From assembly GCA_028820845.1 (NCBI GenBank), contig JAPPII010000013.1, forward strand, positions 91,489 through 155,488: DNA of 64,000 bases. The letters are read 5' to 3'. Numbering within the stretch: the stretch's first letter is position 1; each line of letters opens with the position of its first letter. The position numbers were made by a program, and so were the translations under genes. A model generated the notes under the pieces. That model did no database searches. It had not been told where the DNA came from and saw nothing but the letters and a program-made list of their open reading frames with translations. This DNA is from Candidatus Poribacteria bacterium. GTDB lineage: Bacteria; Poribacteria; WGA-4E; WGA-3G. Positions 50,904 to 60,617 of this stretch are shown in pieces.

Positions 50904-51521
50904 ATGAAAATCGCAGTTGTAACCGGCGAACACGGATTTCAAGAAAAAGAATTTGATGCCGTGTTCAAAAGTATGAATGGAATCCAATTCGTCCGTGAAG
51001 ACCTTGACGCCTTTGTAGCGGACCCGAACCAGAAGGACTACGACACCGTCGTCTTTTACAACTTCCACCGTCCTTATCCTACAGATCCACAGGCCCGCGC
51101 CATCCTCGGTCTCAGCGAACGCGGACAGGGAATCGTTATCTTGCATCACGCCATTCTCGCCTTTCCCGAATGGGATGTCTATTCCGATATGTGCGGCATT
51201 CATGACCGAGACTTCGGATGGCATCCGCGGCAAACACTCCACGTACAGGTCGCTGATGCAAACCACCCGATTACCGAAGGACTGATGGATTGGGAGATGG
51301 GTGACGAAACCTATACCATGAAATCCGCAGATGAGGATAGCTCCTGTCTCTTAACCGTTGATCATCCGAACAGCATGAATGTCCTCGCTTGGGCGCGTGC
51401 GTACGGTAATTCTCGCATCTTCTGCTTCCAGAGCGGACACGACGATGTTACTTTTTCTAACCCAAACTTCCGAGAAGTGCTCCGCCGTGGCATTCACTGG
51501 TGCGCCAAAACTATTTTGTAG
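50904..51521 (+). CDS. ThuA-like domain protein
   Basis: 205 residues; GAGGAGGA precedes the ATG. A glutamine-amidotransferase-like fold of the ThuA family: KIAVVTGEHGFQEKEF, YDTVVFYNFH, GQGIVILHHAILAFPEW, HPITEGLMDWEMGDETY and FCFQSGHDDVTFSNPNFREVLRRGIHW are typical. Family members are linked to trehalose or other sugar utilisation, but the catalytic role is unclear. The stop codon TAG lies in the TTTTGTAGCATAG repeat that follows. Confidence 0.88.
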   Translation: MKIAVVTGEHGFQEKEFDAVFKSMNGIQFVREDLDAFVADPNQKDYDTVVFYNFHRPYPTDPQARAILGLSERGQGIVILHHAILAFPEWDVYSDMCGIHDRDFGWHPRQTLHVQVADANHPITEGLMDWEMGDETYTMKSADEDSSCLLTVDHPNSMNVLAWARAYGNSRIFCFQSGHDDVTFSNPNFREVLRRGIHWCAKTIL

Positions 51522-51570
51522 CATAGCCTGTTAGGCTGTGCATTGTGGTACAAACTGTTAGTTTGTGCCA
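51517..51570. repeat. Two CTGTTAG hairpins (TGTAGCATAG-type repeat)
   Basis: CATAGCCTGTTAGGCTGTG at 51522-51540 and a second hairpin at 51547-51569 (GGTACAAACT-GTT-AGTTTGTGCC). Both have the GTT loop. The same first hairpin occurs at 33048, in inverted orientation at 33155, and as a variant at 53839. Confidence 0.7.
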
Positions 51571-51710
51571 ATTTACAGGGTAAAGCAATGCATTGTATTT
51601 TTTTTCTCCCTCGATTTAGAGGGACTTGGAAACGCACACGCCATATAGGCATAACTTGTGTTTTTTGCTTATTTTTAACGATACTCACAAACGCAGATAA
51701 GGGGAAAGCG

Positions 51711-52718
51711 ATGGCGCAAACACGGTACGCAGTCAATGGAAGAATAGTTGATGCCCTTGAGTCAAAATACGACGTTTACACCCTACACCAAGAAGGAAAA
51801 GCCGTTGCTGAGATCGTGCCAGCACTCGGAAATAACTGCTACGTCTTTAAAGTGGCGGATGGAGAGATGTGGATTAACCTGATAGACCCACCACCTGATC
51901 TCGCTACACTGGAGGAACGTCCAACTGCTTACGGGAACCCGATTCTGTTTCCGTTTCCAAATCGAATCCGCAACGGTAGATGGCAATTTGAGGGTGAAAC
52001 CTATCAGTTTGACAAAGCACCTGAGTCGCCAACAACAATCCACGGCTTGTTGCTAAATCAACCGTATCAGGTCGATAAACACGCCGCTGACGAAAACGGG
52101 GCAACGTTAGTCTGTTCGCTCAATTCCGAACATTTTCCAGATGTTATCCGTCAGTATCCGTTCCCTTTCACAATTGAGATTACCTATACCCTCAAAGACG
52201 CAGTACTAACGATGGGGATTTCCATCAAAAACACTGGTGACCGAAATATGCCAATAGGATTCGGTATCCACCCCTATTTTAGTACGAACTTAACCGGATC
52301 AGCCGATGCGTCACAAGCACTGATTACTGTCCCCGCCGCGAAGTATTGGGAATTGGACGATGTCCTCGTTCCAACCGGTAAGCAGAACGATGTCGCTGGA
52401 ACGCTGGATCTACGCAACGGACAGCCGTTTGGAGAACTAAAGCTCGATCATGTCTTTACGGACGTAAAACTTGTTAATGATGTAAGTCGATGCCTTATTG
52501 AGAATAAAGACACTGGACACACCATGGTGATGGAGTCAGACGCGATATTCAGAGAACTCGTCGTCTACACACCACCCGGTAGAGATGCTATCTGTTTTGA
52601 ACCTTACACGTGTCCAACGGATGCCATCAATTTAGAGGCGAGAGATATTCCGGCAGGCGTGATCGTGCTTGCACCAAATGAAACCTTCTCTGGAACCGTC
52701 CGCTTTATGTTAAAGTAG
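51711..52718 (+). CDS. Aldose 1-epimerase-like protein
   Basis: 335 residues from ATG 51711, which has GGGGAAAG upstream. An in-frame ATG at 51588 would add a basic, hydrophobic N-terminus (RTRHIGITCVFCLFLTIL) like a signal peptide, so export cannot be excluded. Family features: FPNRIRNGRWQFEGETY near residue 86, IHGLLLNQPYQ near residue 110, and GFGIHPYFSTN with the catalytic-type His near residue 187. A Glu in CFEPYTCPTDAIN occurs near the end. It interconverts anomers of hexoses or binds a related sugar. Confidence 0.85.
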   Translation: MAQTRYAVNGRIVDALESKYDVYTLHQEGKAVAEIVPALGNNCYVFKVADGEMWINLIDPPPDLATLEERPTAYGNPILFPFPNRIRNGRWQFEGETYQFDKAPESPTTIHGLLLNQPYQVDKHAADENGATLVCSLNSEHFPDVIRQYPFPFTIEITYTLKDAVLTMGISIKNTGDRNMPIGFGIHPYFSTNLTGSADASQALITVPAAKYWELDDVLVPTGKQNDVAGTLDLRNGQPFGELKLDHVFTDVKLVNDVSRCLIENKDTGHTMVMESDAIFRELVVYTPPGRDAICFEPYTCPTDAINLEARDIPAGVIVLAPNETFSGTVRFMLK

Positions 52719-52755
52719 TAGGCAGACTCCGCTCTGCCGTCTATATGCTTCTGCC

Positions 52756-53682
52756 ATGAGAATTATCGTCCTATTACTTTTACCAACTCTGCTCACGTTT
52801 ACAGAGCCGTGTTTGGCAATCCGTCAAGGCACAGCCACCACCGAGCTCTTTATCAGACGCTATACGCAGTCCGGTGACTTTGAGAGACTCGCCCGCTGGC
52901 ACGCAGCCGCCGCCGAATGCCTTAAGCACATTTCTGTTCCGATGAACGAGATTGCGTACGACTACTACAAGCGAAATGGATACGAAAAGTGGGCAGCGCG
53001 GGCGAAAAAGGAAGCACAGGAAATTCAGAAACAGTTTCAGTTTCACCGCACACGCGCCCAAATCGCGAGGCAGAAGCTTGTAGAAGAGACTCGCAACTCC
53101 GACTCCCATTCGGTGCTGGATACGGAATCCGAAAATATCAAAAAATTCATCACAACATGGCTCCCTCACTATCCCGATCGATTCTACGAGTTTGGTATCT
53201 ATCCGACCTTTTTCAGAAAACAACGGGAATTAGTGGAGCAGAGAAGCGATTATGTAAAAGTACTTCAACTTGAAGCGGACGCAGCGGAGATGTGTGCGGC
53301 ACAATATGAACGAATTCCAGTTGCTTACGGACTTAAAAACTACGAGAAACATCGAGACGCGTATCGTCAATACGCTGCGTATCTCCGAAGCCTCGCACAG
53401 CAAGATCCTAAGGCATTGCCATCACTGGTAGACCAAGGCAAACGGATAGCGGATTCGCTCGCAATTCAGGATGACCCCTCTCCGCAAAAAGCAGAAGTCG
53501 TCCTTCAAATCGCGAAGTCGGATGCCCGAGTCAAAGTCGTTTTGGCAGGTCAGCGTGCTGTTCATTCTCATGCAACCTTTCAAGGATTCGCGTGGATAGT
53601 CCATTTCTCTAATCACAGTCGAGGGAATATCGCAGTCGCAATCGTTGATGGAAAAACTGCCAAAGTATTGGAGGTATTTTAA
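52756..53682 (+). CDS. Hypothetical secreted protein
   Basis: 308 residues with a signal peptide (MRIIVLLLLPTLLTFTEPCLA). The mature part is helical and basic, with many Lys/Arg/Glu and Tyr residues (YDYYKRNGYEKWAARAKKEAQEI), suggesting a TPR-like or coiled helical fold. The C-terminal ~70 residues (KSDARVKVVLAGQRAVHSHATFQGFAWIVHF) look like a small alpha/beta domain. No family recognised. No good ribosome binding site is seen. Confidence 0.65.
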   Translation: MRIIVLLLLPTLLTFTEPCLAIRQGTATTELFIRRYTQSGDFERLARWHAAAAECLKHISVPMNEIAYDYYKRNGYEKWAARAKKEAQEIQKQFQFHRTRAQIARQKLVEETRNSDSHSVLDTESENIKKFITTWLPHYPDRFYEFGIYPTFFRKQRELVEQRSDYVKVLQLEADAAEMCAAQYERIPVAYGLKNYEKHRDAYRQYAAYLRSLAQQDPKALPSLVDQGKRIADSLAIQDDPSPQKAEVVLQIAKSDARVKVVLAGQRAVHSHATFQGFAWIVHFSNHSRGNIAVAIVDGKTAKVLEVF

Positions 53683-54132
53683 CCAGATAACCTATTTTTG
53701 AGTTGACCCTAACTTCCAAGTATGAAACAATGGATGTCGGTTAAACTTTTTACACTCGTTAGGTCAGCAGACTTATCTCGAAGCAGTTTTTAAGGTATTA
53801 ATTTTTAATTACGACTTACGCAGAATGCTCTTTTGTAGCATAACCTGTTAGGTTGTGCCACCAGAATGCTTGTGTTTTTCAGGGGTCTCCATCTCACAGA
53901 GCGGGCTATGGTCAAAATTGCGTAAATCCTGTTAATAATAACGTATCTAATTAGCCGTGGAAACGTTTTTATTTTCTGTGACCTATTTAAGTTTTGTTTT
54001 ATGGTGTGTAGTTAATTTTTACAATTTATTGAGGGGGTTCATTATTCGCAGTATTTTTGTACTGTAAACTGTTAGTTTGAGAACACCATACGAACTACCC
54101 TTAATTTACGAAAAAAATAAAGGAAGTTGAAA
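53683..54132. other. Intergenic region with palindromes
   Basis: No gene seen. It holds a TGTAGCATAACCTGTTAGGTTGTG hairpin unit at 53836-53857, an AAACTGTTAGTTT palindrome at 54066-54078, and otherwise AT-rich sequence, with AAAGGAAG before the next gene. Confidence 0.6.
53834..53858. repeat. TGTAGCATAACCTGTTAGGTTGTG hairpin
   Basis: ACCT-GTT-AGGT stem with flanking CATA/TGTG bases. It is a sequence variant of the 51522 hairpin with paired changes in both stem arms (GCCT/AGGC changed to ACCT/AGGT). Confidence 0.65.
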
Positions 54133-56355
54133 ATGAAAGTAAAAGGAATTATAGCCTCCGCATTTGTATTAGCAATTGCTGCTTTGGCTATCGGACTTAC
54201 CGGCTGCGACGAGATGGCTACGATGATGCCTGACAGCAAAACCACAATGCCTGAAATGATGGAGGGGGAGATTTCCATCGGTATGGCGGTAGCACTGACA
54301 GGCCCCTTCGCCGAACCCTATGGGCTGCCGATGAAACGCGGCTTTGAATTGGCACAAGCAGAGATTAATGCACATACTGACGCCAACATCACATTCGTCA
54401 CTGTAGACGCACAAAGCACCGTAGCGGGCGGGGTTGCAGCCGTCCAGCAATTGGTCGATGGAGGCGTGCCTGCCATCGTCGGAATTGGTGTCTCAACACA
54501 TCTCAAAGAGGCGTTTCCCGTTGCACAAGAGAATGGGGTGGTCGCTTTTAGTTCGATCTCCGCCGCTGCCGGGCTCAGTGCACTCGGGGATTATATCTTC
54601 CGCGCCGGTCTCGCTACGAATATATTGCATCCCAATGGTGTGCGCCAGACGCAGCAGCAGCTCGGCTATACAAAAGTGGCGGCGATATACGATGCCGCGG
54701 ATACCTACGCCATGAGTAGCAATGAGGAGATAGCCAAAGCACTTCAAGCGAGCGGTGTCGAAATTCTGACGGCGGAAACCTTCCAAAGCGGTGATACGGA
54801 TTTTACGGAACAATTAACCCGTATCATGAACAGTGCACCTGAAGCACTTTTTATCTCTGCACTGGCACCGGAAATGGTGCAGATTATTGTTCAAGCGCGA
54901 GAAATCGGTATTCCTGCTTCTGTTCGTTTTATTGTTCCCGATTTGACCGCAGACGAGGCACAAAAAGCCGGAACTGCTGCCGAGGGCGCGATAGCTTTCA
55001 CGAACTGGTCCAGCGCGTCTGATGCCCCCGGAAACCAAGCCTTCGTTCAAAATTACAGAGCCAAATACGGCATCGAACCCGAACCCTGGGCAGCACAGTC
55101 GTATGCGACCCTCTATATTCTCGCAAATGCTATCAATACCGCACAATCCACAGATGCCGCTGCGATTCGTGACGCACTCGCCCAGACGATGAACTTTTCG
55201 ACGATCTTAGGCGATTTTTCTTTTGACCCCAACGGCGAAGCGATGTATGCCCCAATCGTCTTGATGGTCAAAGACGGTACGCTGCACCCCTTTGAAGCAA
55301 CAGCACCTGAAATGATGGATACTGGGATTCCCATCGGTATGGTCGTATCCCTCACAGGAAAAGATGCCGAACCTTATGGACTTCCAATGCAGCGCGGCTT
55401 TGAATTGGCACGAGAAGAGCTTAACATGCTCAGGACTACGCCCCTCACATTCGTCCCCGCGGACGATCACAGTTCGGAGGAAGGCGCGATCGCAGCCGTC
55501 CAGCACTTGGTCGATCAAGGCGTACCTGCTATCGTCGGCATCGCTATCTCAGATTACCTTGAAGACGCGTTTCCGATTGCACAAGACAGTGGCGTGGTCG
55601 CTTTTAGTTCGGTTTCCACCGCTGCCGGTCTAAGCTCGATTGGAGATTTTGTCTTCCGCACTGGGCTCGCTGTAGACATCGTGAATCCCAGTGGCGTGAC
55701 GCTCACGCACGAGAAACTCGGTTATGAAAAAGTGGCATTAATATACGATGCCGCCGATACCTACTCCACAAGCAGCAATACTGAAATAAAAAACGCGCTC
55801 GATGCCATCGGTATTGAGATTCTGGTAGAGGAAACTTTCCAAACCGGCGATACTGATGTTACGGAGCAACTCACCAATATTATGGAGATGGCACCTGAAG
55901 CCCTCTTTATCTCTGCACTGTCGGTCGAGTTGACGCAGGTTATCATTCAAGCCGGAGAACTCGGTATTCCCGACACTGTTCAACTTATTCTACCGGATTT
56001 GACTGCAAAAGAGGTCCAAGATGCCGGCGGTGCCGCTGAGGGAGCAATCACTTTTACAGGATGGACAACCCTGTCTAATATCCACAGGAACCAAGACTTC
56101 ATCCAGAAGTATCGGGCAAAATACGGTATTGAACCCGAACCCTGGGCAGCACAGTCGTATGCGACCCTCTATATTCTCGCAAACGCCATTGATACTGCGC
56201 AAGCGACAGATGCCGCTGCGATTCGTGACGCACTCGCGCAGACGATGGATTTTCCAACGATTTTGGGCAATTTCTCTTTCGATCCCAATGGGGAAGCGGT
56301 CTATGATCCGATTGTCCTGAGGGTCAAAGATGGGGAATTCCAACTCTTTGAATAG
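54133..56355 (+). CDS. Lipoprotein with two tandem Leu/Ile/Val-type binding domains
   Basis: 740 residues from ATG 54133 (AAGGAAG upstream). Lipobox GLTGC (Cys ~25). Residues ~47-390 are a periplasmic-binding domain (SIGMAVALTGPFAEPYGLPMKRG) and ~395-740 are a second one with the same plan (PIGMVVSLTGKDAEPYGLPMQRG). The shared segments include VQQLVDGGVPAIVGIG/VQHLVDQGVPAIVGIA and KYGIEPEPWAAQSYATLYILANAI. Single binding domains of this size are usual; a fused pair is odd. No ABC permease or ATPase lies beside it. Confidence 0.88.
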   Translation: MKVKGIIASAFVLAIAALAIGLTGCDEMATMMPDSKTTMPEMMEGEISIGMAVALTGPFAEPYGLPMKRGFELAQAEINAHTDANITFVTVDAQSTVAGGVAAVQQLVDGGVPAIVGIGVSTHLKEAFPVAQENGVVAFSSISAAAGLSALGDYIFRAGLATNILHPNGVRQTQQQLGYTKVAAIYDAADTYAMSSNEEIAKALQASGVEILTAETFQSGDTDFTEQLTRIMNSAPEALFISALAPEMVQIIVQAREIGIPASVRFIVPDLTADEAQKAGTAAEGAIAFTNWSSASDAPGNQAFVQNYRAKYGIEPEPWAAQSYATLYILANAINTAQSTDAAAIRDALAQTMNFSTILGDFSFDPNGEAMYAPIVLMVKDGTLHPFEATAPEMMDTGIPIGMVVSLTGKDAEPYGLPMQRGFELAREELNMLRTTPLTFVPADDHSSEEGAIAAVQHLVDQGVPAIVGIAISDYLEDAFPIAQDSGVVAFSSVSTAAGLSSIGDFVFRTGLAVDIVNPSGVTLTHEKLGYEKVALIYDAADTYSTSSNTEIKNALDAIGIEILVEETFQTGDTDVTEQLTNIMEMAPEALFISALSVELTQVIIQAGELGIPDTVQLILPDLTAKEVQDAGGAAEGAITFTGWTTLSNIHRNQDFIQKYRAKYGIEPEPWAAQSYATLYILANAIDTAQATDAAAIRDALAQTMDFPTILGNFSFDPNGEAVYDPIVLRVKDGEFQLFE

Positions 56356-56386
56356 CCTATCGTCAGATCAACATAACCGGAGCCTT

Positions 56387-56413
56387 GTCATCAGTCGTGC
56401 GTGCACTGATGAC
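56387..56413 (+). promoter_or_regulatory. Perfect hairpin upstream of the subtilase gene
   Basis: GTCATCAGT (56387-56395) and ACTGATGAC (56405-56413) form a 9-bp stem with a 9-base loop, 40 bases before the start. No T-run follows, so a terminator is doubtful. Confidence 0.45.
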
Positions 56414-56453
56414 AGGTGCTCTCATCGTTCAGACTTCTCTGCTGACAGCCATT

Positions 56454-59400
56454 ATGAAACACCGCAAGGTTTTGTTGATTACCATCCTACTTTTAATAAT
56501 GGCAGTCTGTTCTGTGTTCTCTCAAATGAAACCGGAGAATTTGCCTTTCACTGCTGTCGCTGCCGAAATAACCCCCGGTGAGTTGCTAATTCGTTTGACA
56601 CCAGCGGCAGCGGCAGATCTTGAACGGTTACACGCCAACGCTCCGATCACTGCTCTCCACGCAAAACATAACGTCGAATCGCTGCACCCGTTGTTCCCTT
56701 ACCTTGCACGCCCTTCACTTAATCCAAATTTGAAGCGTATCTATTTGTTGCGTTTTGCCCTTGATGTCCCTCTTGAAGCACTGAAAGCCGCTTATGAGCA
56801 GAGCCCTTTCGTTGAGGGCGTCGCGTACAACTATCTCCGTCCAACGCTGGCAGACGCTGTTTTTCCAAACGATCCCAAATATCCTGAGCAGTGGAGTCTG
56901 CCACTCATGAAATTACCACAGGCGTGGGCAATTGAAAAAGGGAATCGGGAGGTCGTGATCGCTATCATCGACTCTGGGATTGATTACAGACATGATGATT
57001 TGGCACCCAAAGTGTGGATAAATCCCGGCGAGGCTCCAAACAATGGTCTTGACGATGACGGCAACGGGTACGTTGACGATATCTACGGCTGGGATTTTAC
57101 CGATGCTCCTAACTTACAAGCCGAGGGGGATTATATTGAGGGTGATAACGAACCGATTGATGAAAGCGGACACGGCACACATGTCGCTGGTATTGCTGGT
57201 GCCCTCCCCGATAATGGCATCGGTATCGCTGGAGTCGCTTGGGAATGCCCGCTTATGGCGATACGCGCCGGACTTTCACTCGGTGGTAGTTCACGAATGC
57301 AGGATGACGACTCCGCTGCCGCAATTGTCTATGCCGCTGACAACGGTGCAAGCGTCATCAATATGAGTTGGGGGAGTGAGCATCGCTCTTTCGTTATTCA
57401 AGACGCAATCGACTATGCCTATGCACGCGGTGTGGTATTGGTCGCCGCTGCAGGCAACTCCCAGAAACCAGAGGCAATCTTTCCAGCTGCCTATCGCAAA
57501 GTCATCGCCGTCGCGTCTACCGAACAGAATCAGCAGCGGTTCTACCAATCCAATTTCGGTGCTGCTATAGACATCGGTGCCCCTGGCAATGTAATTCTCA
57601 GCACACAGATTAATAATCAGTATCGGCTGCTTACAGGAACCTCAATGGCTTCCCCACATGTCGCTGGTGTTGCAGCATTGATGCTCGCTAAGCGACCTGG
57701 GCTGACACACGAGGAAGTCCGACATATACTTATTAACACCGCCGACCCAGTTTATCGAGAAGATAGCGATGAATTAGACGAGAGATTTGTTGGTGCCGGC
57801 ACTGTCAATGCCGAACGCGCGCTCCTCGCCAGTGGCGCATTGCAAGCGCGCATTCTCGCCCCCGAAACCAATAGCGGCGGCGCAGATGCTATTACCGTTA
57901 TCGGCACCGCTGGCGGCTATAAGTTCCGCTCGTGGCAACTCAGCTATGGCGCATCTACTGTACCAACCGTCTTTACGCCTTTCACCCAACCTTCCGTCGC
58001 ACAGAAAATCAGTGAGATTCTTACTGTCTGGGATACCACGACCGTTCCTGAAGGTATCTATACCGTCCGTTTAACGACAACTGCTACGGATGGACAAGAG
58101 ACACACGACCAAGTTGTATTGAGTGTTGATCGCACTCCTCCGCATATTATATCCCTTACTGCAACAGAGACGCTTTATGGTGAACGCGGACTTACGGTCT
58201 TCACATGGGCAACGGACGACATCACTCAGAACACCCTCTATTACCGCCGAAAAGGCAGCCTCGCTCCGTTTGCACCTGTTACAGCCACCGATCTCGGCAT
58301 AGAGCATTTCTTTTCCTTAGGCTTGGAGACCGGGATTTACCAGTTCTTTGTTGAAGCGGAGAATATGACGAACCTCAAAGCACGGGAGGACAACGGCGGG
58401 GCTTTTTATGATATTGATGTCGTCGGTGGATATGTTTCACCAAGTGGGTTCATTGAAAAACCGCTCGACATCCCACCCCTCCACATCGCAAGTGTCACAT
58501 CCGACTTCGATGCCGACGGGCTATTGGAACTCGTCGGGAGTCCGCTCGACTTAGAGAATGGAACCGACACCGACCTGCAAACCGCTATCCTCGCAATCTA
58601 TGAACGGCTTCCGACGGGTAAATATGAGTTGGCACACACCGTTGAAAGTGTAGATGGACTCTCTAATCTCGAAAAGTTCATCACGTGGAGGGTAGATGAT
58701 ACGGACGGTGATGCCCTCCTTGAAATCCTTGCTACCGACGATGAGCGAACCTTCCTCGTTGAGAGCACGGTACCACACGGATATCCAAACCGAATTATAT
58801 GGGAATCCCCTTTTCTCTCTGGCGGTACTATCGCTGATTTAGATGGTGATGGACAAAAGGAGATCATTGGCGCGGATAACAACAACGATCGGCTCCTCGT
58901 TTTTGAATATGACCCGACCGTAAACGCGCATGTCGAAAAAGCCGTACTAGTTAACGAGTCCCCGGGTTCTAATGTCTTCGCGCAGACCTTCGCTATTGCA
59001 GATTTCGATGAAGATGGGAGAACAGAATTGGTAGCAGGCGATAGCGAAGGTGAACTTTTTCTTTATGAAGTTACCACTATCAGCAATACCTTCCGCTTGG
59101 AATGGCAAACGCAACTCCCACTCAAAGACATCACCCAATTCGCTTCGGGGGATCTCACTGGAGACGGCAAACCGGAATTTGTGGTTGGTGGACTCCTCTC
59201 GTTACCCGATCTTCCCTCATCGGGACCGCTGATCTGGAAATTCTTTGTTTTTACACACACGTCAAATGGCTACGCTGTGCTATCGGACGGGGCGCGTGAT
59301 GCCACTGTCGCAGTCGCACCACATCGCCTGTATGGGAACAGTCTCGCAATCGCAGATCTTGATCGAGACGGCTATAATGAGCTCATTGTCGCTACCTATC

Positions 59401-60617
59401 CAAACCTCTATGTTATGAGATGGAACGGCACAACGTTGCGACCCTTCTGGCATCGAAGGATGGAAGAGACCCCAATGCTTTTAACAGCGGAACTCAATCA
59501 GAACGACTTTAACGAATTTTATGTCAACCTTGAAGATGGAATTTATCGTTTTGAATCCATCTTCGCGACAGATCCAAATTCTATTGACACCCGCAAACCG
59601 TGGAACGTTGAGGCGAGACCCTTGACTGAAAAGGCAGTGCAAGTTACGTGGGACGCTCAGGCAGACGACACAACCGTAGGGGTGGGGTCTCCCCGCCCGC
59701 TCTCGCAGCAAACTCTCCTTTTTTCTGTCTACCGCGCACAGGGCGAAAAAGAGAAAGCACCGCCAGATAGCGACTTTCAGAAAGTCGCTGAAGATCTCAC
59801 GGTCACAAGATACATTGACCGCCGCGTGACGAAAGGCAACACCTACTGGTACACCGTCACAACGCAGGTTGACGAGTCCGAAACCCGCCGCACCGATGCT
59901 GTCGCTGCGACCCCGCGAGAACCACCGCAATTAGTTCGCGCCGTTTATCACCGTCCCGAAGGAGAGATGTCCGCTTTACAAGTTGACGCGCAAATTGACA
60001 TGTCCGATGAATCTCTACAGAGAAATGTCTGGGTGATTGTGACGTTTGACCGGCGGATGGACCTCAATGTTGGGGACGAAAACCGGTATATCCTACGAGT
60101 AACGAAACGCATTGATGGTGTAACCCCGAAATCTGCTATCCGTGATCGGATGGGCACACGCGCACTGTTAGTATTTGACGCAGATAGCCTGCTTGCACAC
60201 TTCGGGCAACCCTTGACAGCTGAACCTGACCGATACGAGATTACCGTTTCTAACGTAACCGATATTGACGAGAACCCGATCCGCGCCGCCACGCGCCCCC
60301 TTGAAATTCCACCCAATGTTGTCGGCGCAGCCGTGTCGGATCTGACACAGGTGCGCGTCTATCCAAATCCGGTACGACCGAACAGGACTGATAAAGGCGT
60401 AATTACTTTTGACAGGCTCCCTGTCGGAACGCGTATCCAGCTCTTTGATGTCAGAGGTGTATTGCTCGAAACGCTGAACGTAACCGAACAGGATCACAAC
60501 CGCAAAGAGTGGTGGCTTACAAGTAATAACACCGCGGATGTTTCAAGCGGTATCTACATCTACGTCTTGGAATTTGATACACTAAAAAAAATAGGAAAAA
60601 TCGCGGTGATTAAATGA
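56454..60617 (+). CDS. Large secreted subtilisin-like (S8) protease with repeats and a C-terminal sorting-type domain
   Basis: 1387 residues from ATG 56454 (signal peptide MKHRKVLLITILLLIMAVCSVFS). A prodomain-like segment (~25-145) precedes the catalytic domain with Asp173 (IIDSGIDYRHDD), His240 (GHGTHVAG) and Ser397 (GTSMASPHVAG). Several beta domains follow, including FG-GAP/VCBS-like repeats (IADLDGDGQKEIIGAD, IADFDEDGRTELVAGD, SGDLTGDGKPEFVVGG, IADLDRDGYNELIVAT) and an Fn3-like domain near residue 1045. The last ~85 residues (VRVYPNPVRPNRTDKG...SSGIYIYVLEF) resemble type 9 sorting/FlgD-like domains. The coding region includes a GTAGGGG-type hairpin at 59679-59698. It overlaps the next gene by four bases. 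Confidence 0.88.
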   Translation: MKHRKVLLITILLLIMAVCSVFSQMKPENLPFTAVAAEITPGELLIRLTPAAAADLERLHANAPITALHAKHNVESLHPLFPYLARPSLNPNLKRIYLLRFALDVPLEALKAAYEQSPFVEGVAYNYLRPTLADAVFPNDPKYPEQWSLPLMKLPQAWAIEKGNREVVIAIIDSGIDYRHDDLAPKVWINPGEAPNNGLDDDGNGYVDDIYGWDFTDAPNLQAEGDYIEGDNEPIDESGHGTHVAGIAGALPDNGIGIAGVAWECPLMAIRAGLSLGGSSRMQDDDSAAAIVYAADNGASVINMSWGSEHRSFVIQDAIDYAYARGVVLVAAAGNSQKPEAIFPAAYRKVIAVASTEQNQQRFYQSNFGAAIDIGAPGNVILSTQINNQYRLLTGTSMASPHVAGVAALMLAKRPGLTHEEVRHILINTADPVYREDSDELDERFVGAGTVNAERALLASGALQARILAPETNSGGADAITVIGTAGGYKFRSWQLSYGASTVPTVFTPFTQPSVAQKISEILTVWDTTTVPEGIYTVRLTTTATDGQETHDQVVLSVDRTPPHIISLTATETLYGERGLTVFTWATDDITQNTLYYRRKGSLAPFAPVTATDLGIEHFFSLGLETGIYQFFVEAENMTNLKAREDNGGAFYDIDVVGGYVSPSGFIEKPLDIPPLHIASVTSDFDADGLLELVGSPLDLENGTDTDLQTAILAIYERLPTGKYELAHTVESVDGLSNLEKFITWRVDDTDGDALLEILATDDERTFLVESTVPHGYPNRIIWESPFLSGGTIADLDGDGQKEIIGADNNNDRLLVFEYDPTVNAHVEKAVLVNESPGSNVFAQTFAIADFDEDGRTELVAGDSEGELFLYEVTTISNTFRLEWQTQLPLKDITQFASGDLTGDGKPEFVVGGLLSLPDLPSSGPLIWKFFVFTHTSNGYAVLSDGARDATVAVAPHRLYGNSLAIADLDRDGYNELIVATYPNLYVMRWNGTTLRPFWHRRMEETPMLLTAELNQNDFNEFYVNLEDGIYRFESIFATDPNSIDTRKPWNVEARPLTEKAVQVTWDAQADDTTVGVGSPRPLSQQTLLFSVYRAQGEKEKAPPDSDFQKVAEDLTVTRYIDRRVTKGNTYWYTVTTQVDESETRRTDAVAATPREPPQLVRAVYHRPEGEMSALQVDAQIDMSDESLQRNVWVIVTFDRRMDLNVGDENRYILRVTKRIDGVTPKSAIRDRMGTRALLVFDADSLLAHFGQPLTAEPDRYEITVSNVTDIDENPIRAATRPLEIPPNVVGAAVSDLTQVRVYPNPVRPNRTDKGVITFDRLPVGTRIQLFDVRGVLLETLNVTEQDHNRKEWWLTSNNTADVSSGIYIYVLEFDTLKKIGKIAVIK
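59679..59698 (+). repeat. GTAGGGG-type palindrome within the subtilase gene
   Basis: GGGTGGGG-TCT-CCCCGCCC, an 8-bp stem with one G-T pair, inside the Fn3-like domain. It resembles the intergenic hairpin at 47021. It sits exactly where the domain has an odd insertion (VGVGSPRPLSQQ). Confidence 0.45.

Noticed and set aside
56385..56453. Subtilase start at TTG 56385
   Set aside because: It would place 23 extra residues, encoded by a hairpin, before a clear signal peptide starting at 56454.
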